Shown: positions 49,813 through 59,700 of the stretch, piece by piece
How positions within the stretch are numbered: position 1 is the stretch's first letter
Layout of the letters: each line of letters begins with the position of its first letter
Assembly: GCA_016291135.1 (NCBI GenBank)
Contig: JAEFAE010000001.1
Coordinates: 62,001-126,000 of the forward strand
Length of the DNA: 64,000 nucleotides
Source: Bacteroidales bacterium
GTDB taxonomy: Bacteria; Bacteroidota; Bacteroidia; Bacteroidales; F082
Direction: 5' to 3'
Position numbers and translations under genes: made by a program
Notes under the pieces: generated by a model
The model's database searches: none
The model's input: the letters and a program-made list of their open reading frames with translations, nothing else
What the model was told of the DNA's origin: nothing

Positions 49813-51036
49813 ATGGCTAAACAAACCCCACATATCCCCTCCGGCTACAAGCCCTCGCCCCTTGGCCCCATTCCCGAAGACTGGGAAGTGAAGAGACTAG
49901 GAGAAGTGTGCACTTTCTTGCGTACCAATACATTATCACGCAATCAACTTAATGATACGGATGGTGAAGTTCGAAATATTCATTATGGAGATGTTCTTAT
50001 AAAATATCCCTCAATTATTGATATTCGAAAACAATCTATTCCATTCGTAAATCAAGAAGATTACAAAGAATCGATGAATGATTTTATCGAAGATGGTGAT
50101 GTTGTACTGGCGGATACCGCAGAAGACGAAACAGTTGGAAAAGCATGTGAAATAGCCAATGTTGGTTCAGAAAAAATACTTTCCGGACTTCATACAATGT
50201 TGATTCGCCCTCAAAAAGGGTTATTTTCCCCTTGGTTTTTAGGCTATCAAGTTAATTCTGTTTCATACCGAAAACAATTAAATGCTCTAGTACAAGGTAT
50301 AAAAGTATGTTCATTAGGAAAGCAGGCAATCGCTAACACTTACTTCGCCATCCCCCCTCTCCACGAGCAGCAAAGCATCGTCTCCGTCCTTTCCCTTTGG
50401 GACACCGCCATCGCCAAGCAGACCGCCCTGATAGAGAAGCTCTCCCTGCGCAAGCGCGGCCTTATGCAGCAGCTGCTCACGGGGAAGAAGCGGCTGGAAG
50501 GGTTTAGTGGGGAGTGGAAAGAGGTGAGGTTGGGAGAAGTATGCCCAATGGAAAGAGGAGAAATGCTAACATCAGATAACTATTTGCAAGGAGATATTCC
50601 TGTGATTGCCGGAGGCAAAGAGCCAGCTGGATTTCATTCTTACGCAAATAGGCAAAAAAACACCATTACCATCAGTTGTTCAGGAGCAAGCGCAGGTTTT
50701 GTGGCATTTCATGATGTACCTATATTTGCCACAGACTGTTTCACTATATCAGAATCAAACGCCTATAACATTTGGTTCATTTATCATGTGCTCACTAATC
50801 TCCAAGAAAAAATATACAAGTTGCAAACCGGTGGAGCACAACCGCATGTACATCCCAAAGATGTATATCCAATGAAAATACATGTTCCAAGCATCAAAGA
50901 ACAAAACGCAATCGCTTCGGTTTTGGTCAATGCCGACAAAGAAATCGAGATACAAAAACAAAAGCTGGCGGCCATGCAGGAGCAGAAGAGGGGGCTGATG
51001 CAGGTGTTGCTAAGTGGAAAGAAAAGAATTAATTAA
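49813..51036 (+). CDS. hsdS: Type I restriction-modification specificity subunit (two TRDs)
   Basis: The 407-residue DNA-recognition subunit. It has an N-terminal anchor PIPEDWEVKRLGEV, TRD1 (about 25-165), spacer 1 with PPLHEQQSIVSVLSLWDTAI and RGLMQQLLTGKKRLEGF (about 178-235), TRD2 (about 236-360) and spacer 2 with EQNAIASVLVNADKEI and KRGLMQVLLSGKKRI. The two spacers are repeats of each other. The DNA for anchor and spacers is GC-rich, but both TRD segments are clearly AT-rich, as expected if the TRDs were swapped in by recombination. It follows the Fic gene by 3 bases. Confidence 0.95.
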   Translation: MAKQTPHIPSGYKPSPLGPIPEDWEVKRLGEVCTFLRTNTLSRNQLNDTDGEVRNIHYGDVLIKYPSIIDIRKQSIPFVNQEDYKESMNDFIEDGDVVLADTAEDETVGKACEIANVGSEKILSGLHTMLIRPQKGLFSPWFLGYQVNSVSYRKQLNALVQGIKVCSLGKQAIANTYFAIPPLHEQQSIVSVLSLWDTAIAKQTALIEKLSLRKRGLMQQLLTGKKRLEGFSGEWKEVRLGEVCPMERGEMLTSDNYLQGDIPVIAGGKEPAGFHSYANRQKNTITISCSGASAGFVAFHDVPIFATDCFTISESNAYNIWFIYHVLTNLQEKIYKLQTGGAQPHVHPKDVYPMKIHVPSIKEQNAIASVLVNADKEIEIQKQKLAAMQEQKRGLMQVLLSGKKRIN

Positions 51037-51048
51037 ATAACCAAGCAT

Positions 51049-54000
51049 ATGAAACTCACTGTGTTTTTTTCATGGCAATCGGACATTGACAACGATATAT
51101 TAAACAATAAAAGTTTTTTGTGTAATTGCATTAATTCAGCATTAAAAAACATTGAAAACAAAGGAGAGTTAAAGAATGTCTTCTTTGAATTCCAAGAAAG
51201 CACAAGTAACATTTCAGGTAACCCATCAATACCAAACACTCTAAATAAAAGGATTGAGAACTGTGACATTTTCATTGCAGACCTATCAATTGTTGACTCA
51301 TATTCTAGACTTGAATTATTCTTTCGTAAACTAAGAAAAGCAAAAACCAAACGAGGTCCAAACAATAATGTATTTGGAGAATATAATAAAGCCTTAGCTT
51401 CTCATTGTGAGGAACAAGTCATCACAATAATGAATTATTTAAATGGCAACCCAAAAGACAATAATAGTTTAATACCATTCGATGTCAGAGAGCGCAGGTT
51501 CCCAATAGGTTACCTTCTAAAATCAGATAAGGACATTGAGGAAGTCAAAAAATCTGTCATCACACAACTCGAAAACGCTATAAAAGGATGTGCTCTATCA
51601 GCAATACGGAACGCCAAATCCAAATACTATCCTTTTATAAATCACCAAGAACAACAAAAACAACTTAGAAATACAGGGGGATTTATTCAAACAGATGAAC
51701 TTTGCGCTTTTCAAAAGCAGATACGAGACAACAAAGAAAACATTCGTTTAATTGGTTTATCTGGATTAGGAAAGACCCGCATTGTTTTTGAATCTTTTAA
51801 AAATTCTCAAGATAACGTAAATTATTTATATTGCAATTGTTATGCCAACGAGGAATCTTCTATAATTGGTGCTGCCAATAAGATATATGAGGAGTTCAAA
51901 GAGGCTATAATTGTCATTGACAACTGCCCCAAAATGCTTCTTGAAAAACTGATTTTTATCAAGAACAACCTTCAAGCTCCCAATCCAATAATTGCAATTT
52001 ATCATGATGTAAACGAAACAAACATAAAGGATACTAATCAAATAATACTTCCAAGAAAGCAAATGGAGGTCGTTGAAGGTATTGTTGACAGATATAAATC
52101 ATATTATAAGCCAGAACAAAGAGATAGACTAATTGAGTTTTCCGGTGGCATTCCTCTTATTGCCATTGGATTATGCAAGTCTTTAAAAGAAGGTAATCCT
52201 ATTGGTGTATTCAATGACGAAACTTTGCTTTCAAAACTATTAGGCACTGATGAGAATTCAACCGAAAGAAAAATGCTTAGAAGTCTTTCTTTGTTTGATT
52301 TTATTGGCTCATTTGAAGAAGCACGAATTGAACTATCTTTTGTTGCAAACAACAAAGACATCACTCCTATTGAAGGGTCAACAGAAGTGATAATGAACAA
52401 TTTTGATAGTTTAATCAACAAATCAATCGAACGAGAAATAATGGAACGAAATGGTCGATTTGTTGCTATTAGACCAAAACCAATTGGCTTGCAACTTACT
52501 TCAGAATGGATTTCTGATTGTAGTTCTGATAGATTATTACGTGTTGTAAAAGCCATTCAAGAAAGTGATTGCGCAAAATCTCTGACAGAATCCTTTTCGC
52601 AACATTTTAGATATATGCAACATGATGAAAAGGCGGTATTGGTATTAGAATCTTTACTTCAACCCAACAGCCCTTTTCATAATGCGGAAGTCATAAATAC
52701 TGACTTGGGTTCACGGCTCTTCCGCTCATTTGTTGAAGTGAACCCAGTTGCTGTAGCAAATTGTCTTTGGTCTGTTTTCGGCAATATGAACACAGAACAA
52801 ATACATCAAATCAAGGAAGGAAGAAGAAATCTTGTTTGGACTCTTGAAAAACTATGTTTTGATGCTCGCACATACGAACTAGGAATGAAATTGCTGTTGA
52901 TGTTCGGCGTTGCAGAAAATGAAACTTGGGGAAATAACGCCTCAAATGAATTCATTCATTTATTTAAAATATATCTACCAGGGACACAAGCTTCTCTTTC
53001 CGAGAGATTAGAGGTATTAAGATGGGGCATCAATCATGCTCAATATAAGGAGTTATCTCTTAAGGCTTTAGCATCAGCTTTAGAAACCTCACATTTCACA
53101 TACATGAGCGGTGCGGAGAATCAAGGCACAAAACAGTTAGAACACTATCAACCTAAAATTTGGAAAGAAGTATTCGACTATTGGGCGGCGTGCATTGATA
53201 TTATCTCCAATGAAATCCTCAATGGGACCAACTACTCCGTGTTTTGTTGCGAAACACTTACTCAATGTATCTCGGGTCTATGCAGTTCAGGAGCGGCTTT
53301 TATCGTATTACCCGCAGTAAAAGAAATATGCAACAAAAAGAACAATGATTGGGACGATATGCTTAATAGCCTTATGTGGATAAAGACACACATATCATTG
53401 AAATTGGAAACAAATTGGCAGACTTTAATTGACGAAATGATTGAAGCGCTTACAAAAAAAGACTTCGTGTCCCGTTTTAAGGCTGTTGAGAATCGACATT
53501 ATTATTTGGAAGAAAAACTCAATTTCGAAGAACGAATAAAAAAACAGCAAGAAAAATACGAAGCTTATGCAAAAGAGTATGTTGAAAATGAATTTAACGA
53601 CGTCCCGACTCTATTAAAACTCTACCAAATTGACAGTACCTTTTCCCATCCTTTTGGATACACTATTGCAAAACTAATTGAACATAACCCCAACAAGCTT
53701 AGATGGTTTATTATCGCATCTATCGGTTGTTTTCACTCATTAGAAAAATACAATCCTTCTATTTTGTTTGATTTTGCAAGAGGACTTGATGGTGAAGCAT
53801 TTGACTATTTAGTTATATCTTTAGAGAAGGACGACAAATGTTCATACTTGTTGTTTTCCATACTTGCAAATCACGGAATAACCTTGCCAAACACTCAATT
53901 ACTATTTGAATTAGTAAGAAAAAGAACCGCTCACATTAGATCATTTTTAGATTTTTGGAGATATTCCAACAGTATTACAACTTCATCAGAAAAAGAAATA

Positions 54001-54822
54001 ATTGATTTCTTCGCCAACATAATCCACTGCAACCAAGATGGATTTGATGTTGTCGTTACCATGCTAAAAGACATGATGTATTTCGATAATAAACGGAATT
54101 ATGATGCTATTGCAGATTATATAATTTCTGAGTTTGAGAATAGGTACATTGCCGTTGATGTTTTTATGCAAAATAATGATTATTTAGAAGTTATCGAACA
54201 ATTATTAACGATATGCAACAAGTCAAAGCTAGCAGTTTTTATCAATAAAACCATAATAGAAATTTCAAAAAAGCCTGGTTCTCACATTTCAAGTGATTAT
54301 CGTATCGAACGTATCTATAGCATATTATTTGATAAGTACTTTAAAGATGTTTCCGACGATTTGTTTGCAGCATTAGTCTCAGCTAATCCGTTTACCGAAT
54401 TGTCGTTTCAGTTCTTATTGATGCCAAAAGAAGTTTATGATTTATCGCAAAAGCTCTTCCAAAAAGACAATCTTGATGTCATTCTTCAGTTTTGCGAAAA
54501 AACGCCACAAGCTCGAAACAGGATAATGAGATTGGTTCCTGCAATTCAAAATGAAGAATTCAGCCCCTTTACAATGGAATTGTTGAACAGATATGGTGAT
54601 GACGCTGATATGCTTAATAGTTTAAGCTGCAATATAGGTTCATTTGGTATTGTTGGATCCTTAATCCCGGCCTATGAAAGCAACAAGAAAACTCTATCTA
54701 CTTTATTGACACATTCAAATCCTAATGTGGTTGAATGGGCTCAAAAAAAGATAGCGCAATTAGATAAAGACATTGCATTTGAAAAAAAGAGAGAAGCCGA
54801 AAACAAGTTCTTATATGGTTAA
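51049..54822 (+). CDS. TIR-like/STAND NTPase defence protein (NLR-like)
   Basis: A 1257-residue protein with three parts. Residues 1-180 resemble the TIR-like (nucleotide-signal/NADase) domain of bacterial defence proteins: VFFSWQSDIDND at the first strand, NCDIFIADLSIVDS near 71-84, and GPNNNVFGEYNKAL (about 103-116) where Glu111 sits in the position of the conserved NVxxELGxA-type motif. Residues 185-480 are a STAND NTPase: Walker A GLSGLGKTR (236-244), Walker B AIIVIDNC (286-293) and a helical/winged end with FSGGIPLIAIGLCKSL. Residues 480-1257 are helical with no recognised motif, the usual place for a sensor. It is AT-rich and lies 12 bases after hsdS. The role is inferred. Confidence 0.8.
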   Translation: MKLTVFFSWQSDIDNDILNNKSFLCNCINSALKNIENKGELKNVFFEFQESTSNISGNPSIPNTLNKRIENCDIFIADLSIVDSYSRLELFFRKLRKAKTKRGPNNNVFGEYNKALASHCEEQVITIMNYLNGNPKDNNSLIPFDVRERRFPIGYLLKSDKDIEEVKKSVITQLENAIKGCALSAIRNAKSKYYPFINHQEQQKQLRNTGGFIQTDELCAFQKQIRDNKENIRLIGLSGLGKTRIVFESFKNSQDNVNYLYCNCYANEESSIIGAANKIYEEFKEAIIVIDNCPKMLLEKLIFIKNNLQAPNPIIAIYHDVNETNIKDTNQIILPRKQMEVVEGIVDRYKSYYKPEQRDRLIEFSGGIPLIAIGLCKSLKEGNPIGVFNDETLLSKLLGTDENSTERKMLRSLSLFDFIGSFEEARIELSFVANNKDITPIEGSTEVIMNNFDSLINKSIEREIMERNGRFVAIRPKPIGLQLTSEWISDCSSDRLLRVVKAIQESDCAKSLTESFSQHFRYMQHDEKAVLVLESLLQPNSPFHNAEVINTDLGSRLFRSFVEVNPVAVANCLWSVFGNMNTEQIHQIKEGRRNLVWTLEKLCFDARTYELGMKLLLMFGVAENETWGNNASNEFIHLFKIYLPGTQASLSERLEVLRWGINHAQYKELSLKALASALETSHFTYMSGAENQGTKQLEHYQPKIWKEVFDYWAACIDIISNEILNGTNYSVFCCETLTQCISGLCSSGAAFIVLPAVKEICNKKNNDWDDMLNSLMWIKTHISLKLETNWQTLIDEMIEALTKKDFVSRFKAVENRHYYLEEKLNFEERIKKQQEKYEAYAKEYVENEFNDVPTLLKLYQIDSTFSHPFGYTIAKLIEHNPNKLRWFIIASIGCFHSLEKYNPSILFDFARGLDGEAFDYLVISLEKDDKCSYLLFSILANHGITLPNTQLLFELVRKRTAHIRSFLDFWRYSNSITTSSEKEIIDFFANIIHCNQDGFDVVVTMLKDMMYFDNKRNYDAIADYIISEFENRYIAVDVFMQNNDYLEVIEQLLTICNKSKLAVFINKTIIEISKKPGSHISSDYRIERIYSILFDKYFKDVSDDLFAALVSANPFTELSFQFLLMPKEVYDLSQKLFQKDNLDVILQFCEKTPQARNRIMRLVPAIQNEEFSPFTMELLNRYGDDADMLNSLSCNIGSFGIVGSLIPAYESNKKTLSTLLTHSNPNVVEWAQKKIAQLDKDIAFEKKREAENKFLYG

Positions 54823-54858
54823 CTCAAGCATTGATTAAATACAAAAGACACCCTCACT

Positions 54859-55128
54859 ATGATAACAAAACCCGAACTGCAAGAATTACTGCAAAGCACC
54901 GAGACCTATCGCGTGGGGCGCACCAGTTCCACCAGTGTCCCTCAAGATGTCACTCAAGATGTCACTCAAGGTGGCACCAAAGGTGGCACTCAAGAAATAT
55001 AAATGGAAACCGTTTAAGTTATTGATTATATTGTTGAGAATAAACATATTACAAACGACAAAAAAATTTTGAAAGACCTTTACGAAATACAATATCTCGA
55101 CATCGAATTTAAATACTCGACATCATGA
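54859..55128 (+). pseudogene. Relic of an AlbA_2-type regulator gene
   Basis: From ATG 54859 the frame reads MITKPELQELLQSTETYRVG and then RTSSTSVPQDVTQDVTQGGT to a TAA at 55000. The first 25 residues match the start of AlbA_2-domain/RecG-like ATP-binding proteins (usually ...STETYRVERTTST). The text then jumps straight to the four-residue-repeat linker found before the C-terminal winged helix of those proteins, so some 400 residues are missing. The same frame continues past TAA at 55000 and 55015 as VIDYIVENKHITNDKKIL, like a winged helix, until TGA 55126, which overlaps the ATG of the intact AlbA_2 gene. Confidence 0.6.
54944..54993 (+). repeat. Short 12-base tandem repeat in the relic
   Basis: GATGTCACTCAA occurs twice, followed by GGTGGCACCAAA and GGTGGCACTCAA. 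These encode DVTQ, DVTQ, GGTK and GGTQ. The 12-base period and Gln-ending unit resemble the array at 56645-56716. Confidence 0.75.
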
Positions 55129-56645
55129 CCCTCCCCGTAAACATAGAATCGCTGATTGACGGCCGTGTGGTCGAAAGCGACAGAATAGAATTCAAGAAAG
55201 GATGGAATCCCGATGCCATCTACCGCACCATCTGTGCCTTTGCCAATGACTTTGAAGACATTGGCGGCGGTTACATTGTGGTAGGTGTCGAAGAAGAGAA
55301 GGGCAGAGCCAAACGGCCTGTCTTTGGATTAGACATCAACGAATTAGACACCATCCAGAAGTCGATGGTAGGCTTCAACAATTTGATTCAGCCTTATTAC
55401 CAACCACGTACCGCCATCGAAGATGTTGACGGAAAGAAAGTTTTCGTTATTTGGGCGACACCAGGCGACCGCCGCCCATACAAAGTACCCGACAACGTCA
55501 CGGCAAAGCATAAGGAATACAACTATTATATACGATACAACTCCAGTACGATAATAGCCAAAGGCGACTATGAGATTGAGCTACTAAACATGGCCAACAG
55601 AGTACCTTTCGATGACAGAGGGAACCTATCAGCAACAACTAGCGATGTATCAATGTTGCTCATTAGGGATTATTTGACCCAAACCGGCAGCAAACTGGTT
55701 GAGCAACTTGAGACTAGTTCTCCTCTGCAAATTCTTCGTCAAATGGATTTAGTCGAAGGTCCTAATGAAAACATCAGGGTAAAAAACATTGCCCTAATGC
55801 TTTTCTCATACCAACCGGAAAAATATTTTCCAGGGACTCAAGTGGATATTGTCATCTACCCAAAAGGGAAAGATGTAGATCCAGATAATTTCATAGAGAT
55901 AAACCCCATAAAAGGACCCGTGCATCAAATTATCAGAAGAACGCTAGACTATGTTAGGACGATGGTGATTCGGCAGAAAGTTACCAAAGTTTCTACCAAA
56001 GCCGAAGCGAACAAAACTTCCAACTACCCCTATCAAGCATTAGAAGAACTCATTGTGAACGCATTATACCACCGCTCATATCAAGAGCGAGAGCCTGTCG
56101 AAATCTCTATCATGCCTGAACATATTGAAATCATTAGTTACAATGGAGCAGACCGAAGCATTAAGCTTGAGGATTTAAGGGCTGGCAAAAGAATCCATGC
56201 ACGAAGATACAGGAACAGAAGATTAGGAGATTTCTTAAAAGAACTCGACTTAACAGAAGGCCGTGGCACAGGCATACCGACCGTCAAAAAAGAATTGGAG
56301 AAAAACGGTTCAGAAAACGCTTCTTATGAATCCGATGAAGATAGAACCTACTTCTATGTATCTATTCCTTGCCATAAAGATTTCGCATGCAAAGAACTTA
56401 TGATTGATGAAGAAGGACATATCCGCGACCGAAAACTCACTATCGCAACAGCCAACGACATACGAAAACAAATATTCTCTTTAATTGTTGAAAACAATCG
56501 CATAACCAGACGAGAGTTATCCGAATCAATCGGAATCAACCAATCAGCCATCCAAAAACACATCGAGGCCCTCATCAACAATGGAAACATCAAAAGAGAA
56601 GGGAAAACCCGTGCAAGTTATTTCATTATTTTGAAAGATTTCTAG
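55125..56645 (+). CDS. AlbA_2 domain / GHKL-ATPase transcriptional regulator-like protein
   Basis: A 506-residue protein often annotated as putative RecG-like or ATP-binding protein. The N-terminal AlbA_2 domain (about 1-150) has SDRIEFKKGWNPDAIYRTIC, AFANDFEDIGGGYIVVGVEE and FVIWATPGDRRPYKV. The C-terminal half of the ATPase-like domain contains ALEELIVNALYHRSYQEREP (Asn of the Bergerat fold) and LTEGRGTGIPTVKKEL. A winged helix follows at about 440-500 (NNRITRRELSESIGINQSAI). Such proteins accompany defence loci, and their role may be regulation. The gene follows the relic and ends just where the 12-base array begins. Confidence 0.85.
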   Translation: MTLPVNIESLIDGRVVESDRIEFKKGWNPDAIYRTICAFANDFEDIGGGYIVVGVEEEKGRAKRPVFGLDINELDTIQKSMVGFNNLIQPYYQPRTAIEDVDGKKVFVIWATPGDRRPYKVPDNVTAKHKEYNYYIRYNSSTIIAKGDYEIELLNMANRVPFDDRGNLSATTSDVSMLLIRDYLTQTGSKLVEQLETSSPLQILRQMDLVEGPNENIRVKNIALMLFSYQPEKYFPGTQVDIVIYPKGKDVDPDNFIEINPIKGPVHQIIRRTLDYVRTMVIRQKVTKVSTKAEANKTSNYPYQALEELIVNALYHRSYQEREPVEISIMPEHIEIISYNGADRSIKLEDLRAGKRIHARRYRNRRLGDFLKELDLTEGRGTGIPTVKKELEKNGSENASYESDEDRTYFYVSIPCHKDFACKELMIDEEGHIRDRKLTIATANDIRKQIFSLIVENNRITRRELSESIGINQSAIQKHIEALINNGNIKREGKTRASYFIILKDF

Positions 56646-56716
56646 GTGGTCAAATAAGTGGTCAAATAAGTGGTCAAATAAGTGGTCAAATAGGTGGTCA
56701 AATAGGTGGTCAAAAA
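56645..56716 (+). repeat. Six-copy 12-base tandem array before hsdR
   Basis: Units of the form (A/G)GTGGTCAAATA repeat six times; the last unit ends CAAAAA. The array begins on the last base of the AlbA_2 stop codon and ends 9 bases before the hsdR ATG. In the hsdR frame the units spell GGQI/SGQI, the linker text seen in AlbA_2-family proteins. The array is thus probably a leftover linker of another family member, not an independent element. Unit-number change would keep the frame. Confidence 0.85.
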
Positions 56717-56725
56717 AGAAAAACA

Positions 56726-59700
56726 ATGGACAGAATCTCCTTCAAAGAAAACGATATCAGCCAAAAACCGGCATTGGAACTGCTGCAAAAGCTGGGCTAT
56801 CAGTACCTCTCGCCAGAAGAGGCGCTGGAATTGCGCGGCGGAAAAACCTCCAACGTGCTGCTGGAAGAGGTGCTGCGGCGACAGTTGCGGGCACTGAACT
56901 CCATCCGCATCGGTAGCCATAGCGAGGCGCGCTTCTCGGAGCAAAACATCGAGAATGGCGTCATCGCCATGCGCAACGTGCCCATGGAAGGCGGTTACCT
57001 CAACGGCAACGAGGCGGTGTATAACATGCTCACTCTCGGAAAAGCCTTTGAGCAAAGCATCGACGGCGACAAGAAGAGCTACACCATGCGCTACATCGAC
57101 TGGCAACATCCCGAGAACAATGTCTATCACGTCACCGAGGAGTTTGCCGTCACACGTTCTGGTTCCAGCGATACCTACCGTCCTGACATCGTGCTCTTCG
57201 TGAACGGCATCCCCCTGGTCATCATTGAATGCAAGCGTCCCGACATCAAAGGCGCCGAGGAACAAGCCGTATCGCAACACCTGCGCAACCAAAAAGACGA
57301 CGGCATCCGTAGCCTCTATGTCTATAGTGCCCTGCTTTTGTCCATCGGCAACAGCTTCGGCAGCTATGCCACCACGGGATCGGCCGCCCAGTTCTGGAGC
57401 AAATGGCATGAGATGTTCATCAACAAAGAGGCAGAGATGGCGTATCACAAGCGGTTGCTGGAACTGGTCAACGAAGGTCGCGAGGAAATGCGCGCCCCCA
57501 CCCTGCAAGACGAATACCTCTACAACCTCTGTCGCCCCGAACGCCTATTGGAACTCATCTTCCACTTTACCATCTTCGATGCTGGCATCAAGAAACTGGC
57601 ACGCTATCAGCAGTTTTTCACCGTGAAAGAAACCGTCGAACGCGTGAAGACCATCGAAGCCGGGCACAGAAACGGTGGTGTGGTATGGCATACCCAAGGC
57701 AGCGGCAAATCGCTGACCATGGTGATGCTGGCCCAGAAAATCGCACAAGAGCCCAGCATCCACAACCCGCGCATCGCGTTGGTCACCGACCGCACCGACT
57801 TGGACGACCAAATCACCAAGACTTTCCGCAAATGCGGCAAACAGGTGGAGAACGCCACTACGGGAAAACGACTTGTGGAACTGCTGGAAAGCAACACCGA
57901 TGCCGTCATCACTACCGTCATCAACAAGTTTGCCACGGCCATCAAAAAGATCAAGCAACCCCTCACCGACCCCAACATCTTCATCCTGATCGACGAGGCA
58001 CACCGCAGCCAATACAAGGAACTGGCCATCCAGATGAACCGCGTGCTGCCCAACGCTTGCAAAATCGCCTTCACCGGAACGCCTTTGATGAAGAAAGACA
58101 AGAACACCGCCCTGACCTTTGGCGGCATCATCAAACCCGTATATACCGTCAAGCAAGCCGTTGACGACAAGGCCGTTGTGCCGCTGCTTTACGAAGGACG
58201 CCTTTCGCCCCAAACGGTGAGCGAAGGCCCCATCGACAACTTCTTCAGCCAAGCCTGCGAAGACCTCACCTATGAGCAGTCCACCGACTTAAAGAAAAAA
58301 TTCTCGCGCACCGACATCCTCAACCAAACCGAGCAACGCATCTATTCCATCGCCTCCGACATTTCCGACCATTACTCGAAAAACTGGCAAGGCACAGGCT
58401 TCAAAGCCATGCTGGTAACGCCCATCAAACGCGTGGCCATCCTATACAAAAAGTATTTGGACAAAATCGGGAAAGTATCGTCGGAAGTACTCATTACCGC
58501 ACCGGATGACCGCGAAGGCGAAGAGATTGCCTACGGAGGTACGCCACAAGAAGTAAAAGCGTTCTGGAAACAAATGATGGACGAGCACGGAACTCCTGCC
58601 AAATACCAGGAGAATCTCATCTCGAGGTTCAAAAACCAAGAGTTTCCAGAAATCATGATTGTGGTGGACAAGTTGCTCACTGGATTCGACGAGCCCAAAG
58701 TGGCTATCATGTACCTCGACCGCAACCTCAAAGGCCATACCCTGCTGCAAGCCGTTGCGCGCGTAAACCGTACTTGCGAAGGGAAAGACTACGGTTATAT
58801 CATTGACTATTACGGCGTGTTGAGGGAGCTGGACGATGCTTTGAGCATCTACTCCGAATACGACGAGGACGACCGAGAGGTGTTCCGCGACACCTTGGTG
58901 CCTGTGATTGACAAAATCGCCGAGCTGCCCCAACGATACAACGACTTGTGGGACATGTTCAAGACCATCCCTAACAAGCGCGACTTGGAAGCCTACGCCC
59001 AATCGCTGCGTTTGGAAGACCGACGTCACGAGTTTTACGACCGACTCACTGCGTATTCTTCGGTGTTGCAACTGGCCTTATCCACAATGGAATTCCATGA
59101 GAATACCGACGAAAAAACCATACAACGCTATAAAGACGACCTGAACATGTTCGCCAAACTGCGCACTGCCGTACAACTCCGCTATTCCGACACGGTCGAT
59201 TACAAGAAATACGAGGCACGCATTGAGAAACTCATCAACCATCATGTGGAGAGCGATGCCGTAAGGGTCATCACCAATCTCGTCAACATCTTCGACAAGG
59301 AGAACTTCAAGAAAGAGGTGGACAGCATCGTGGGCACAGCCGCCAAAGCCGACACCATCGCCACACGCACTTCAAAATACATCCGTGAGAACATGGACTC
59401 CGATCCGGCGTTTTACAAGAAATTCTCCCAACTCATCAAGGAAGCCATCGAGTTGTATGAACAAGGGCGCCTAACCGACAATGAGTATTTAGAGAAAATG
59501 ATGCAATACAAAGAAGACGTGCTCAACCATACGGATAGCGAACTCCCCTCTGAACTGGAACACAACAACGCGGCAAAGGCCTATTTCGGTATTGCTTTGG
59601 AGAACTACAAGCGACTCTTCCCCGACATGCCCGTCCGAGATATGGCTTTGGAAACCACTCGTGCCTTCGATGAAATCATTCGCAAGACAGTCATTGTCGA

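Noticed and set aside
46269-51036. Phase-variable hsdS inversion system
   Set aside because: I looked for inverted repeats between the half-S and full hsdS and for a recombinase gene. The two S genes are on the same strand, share no long identity by eye, and no invertase is present.
56645-56716. CRISPR array
   Set aside because: The units are 12 bases in direct tandem with no spacers, and no cas genes are nearby.
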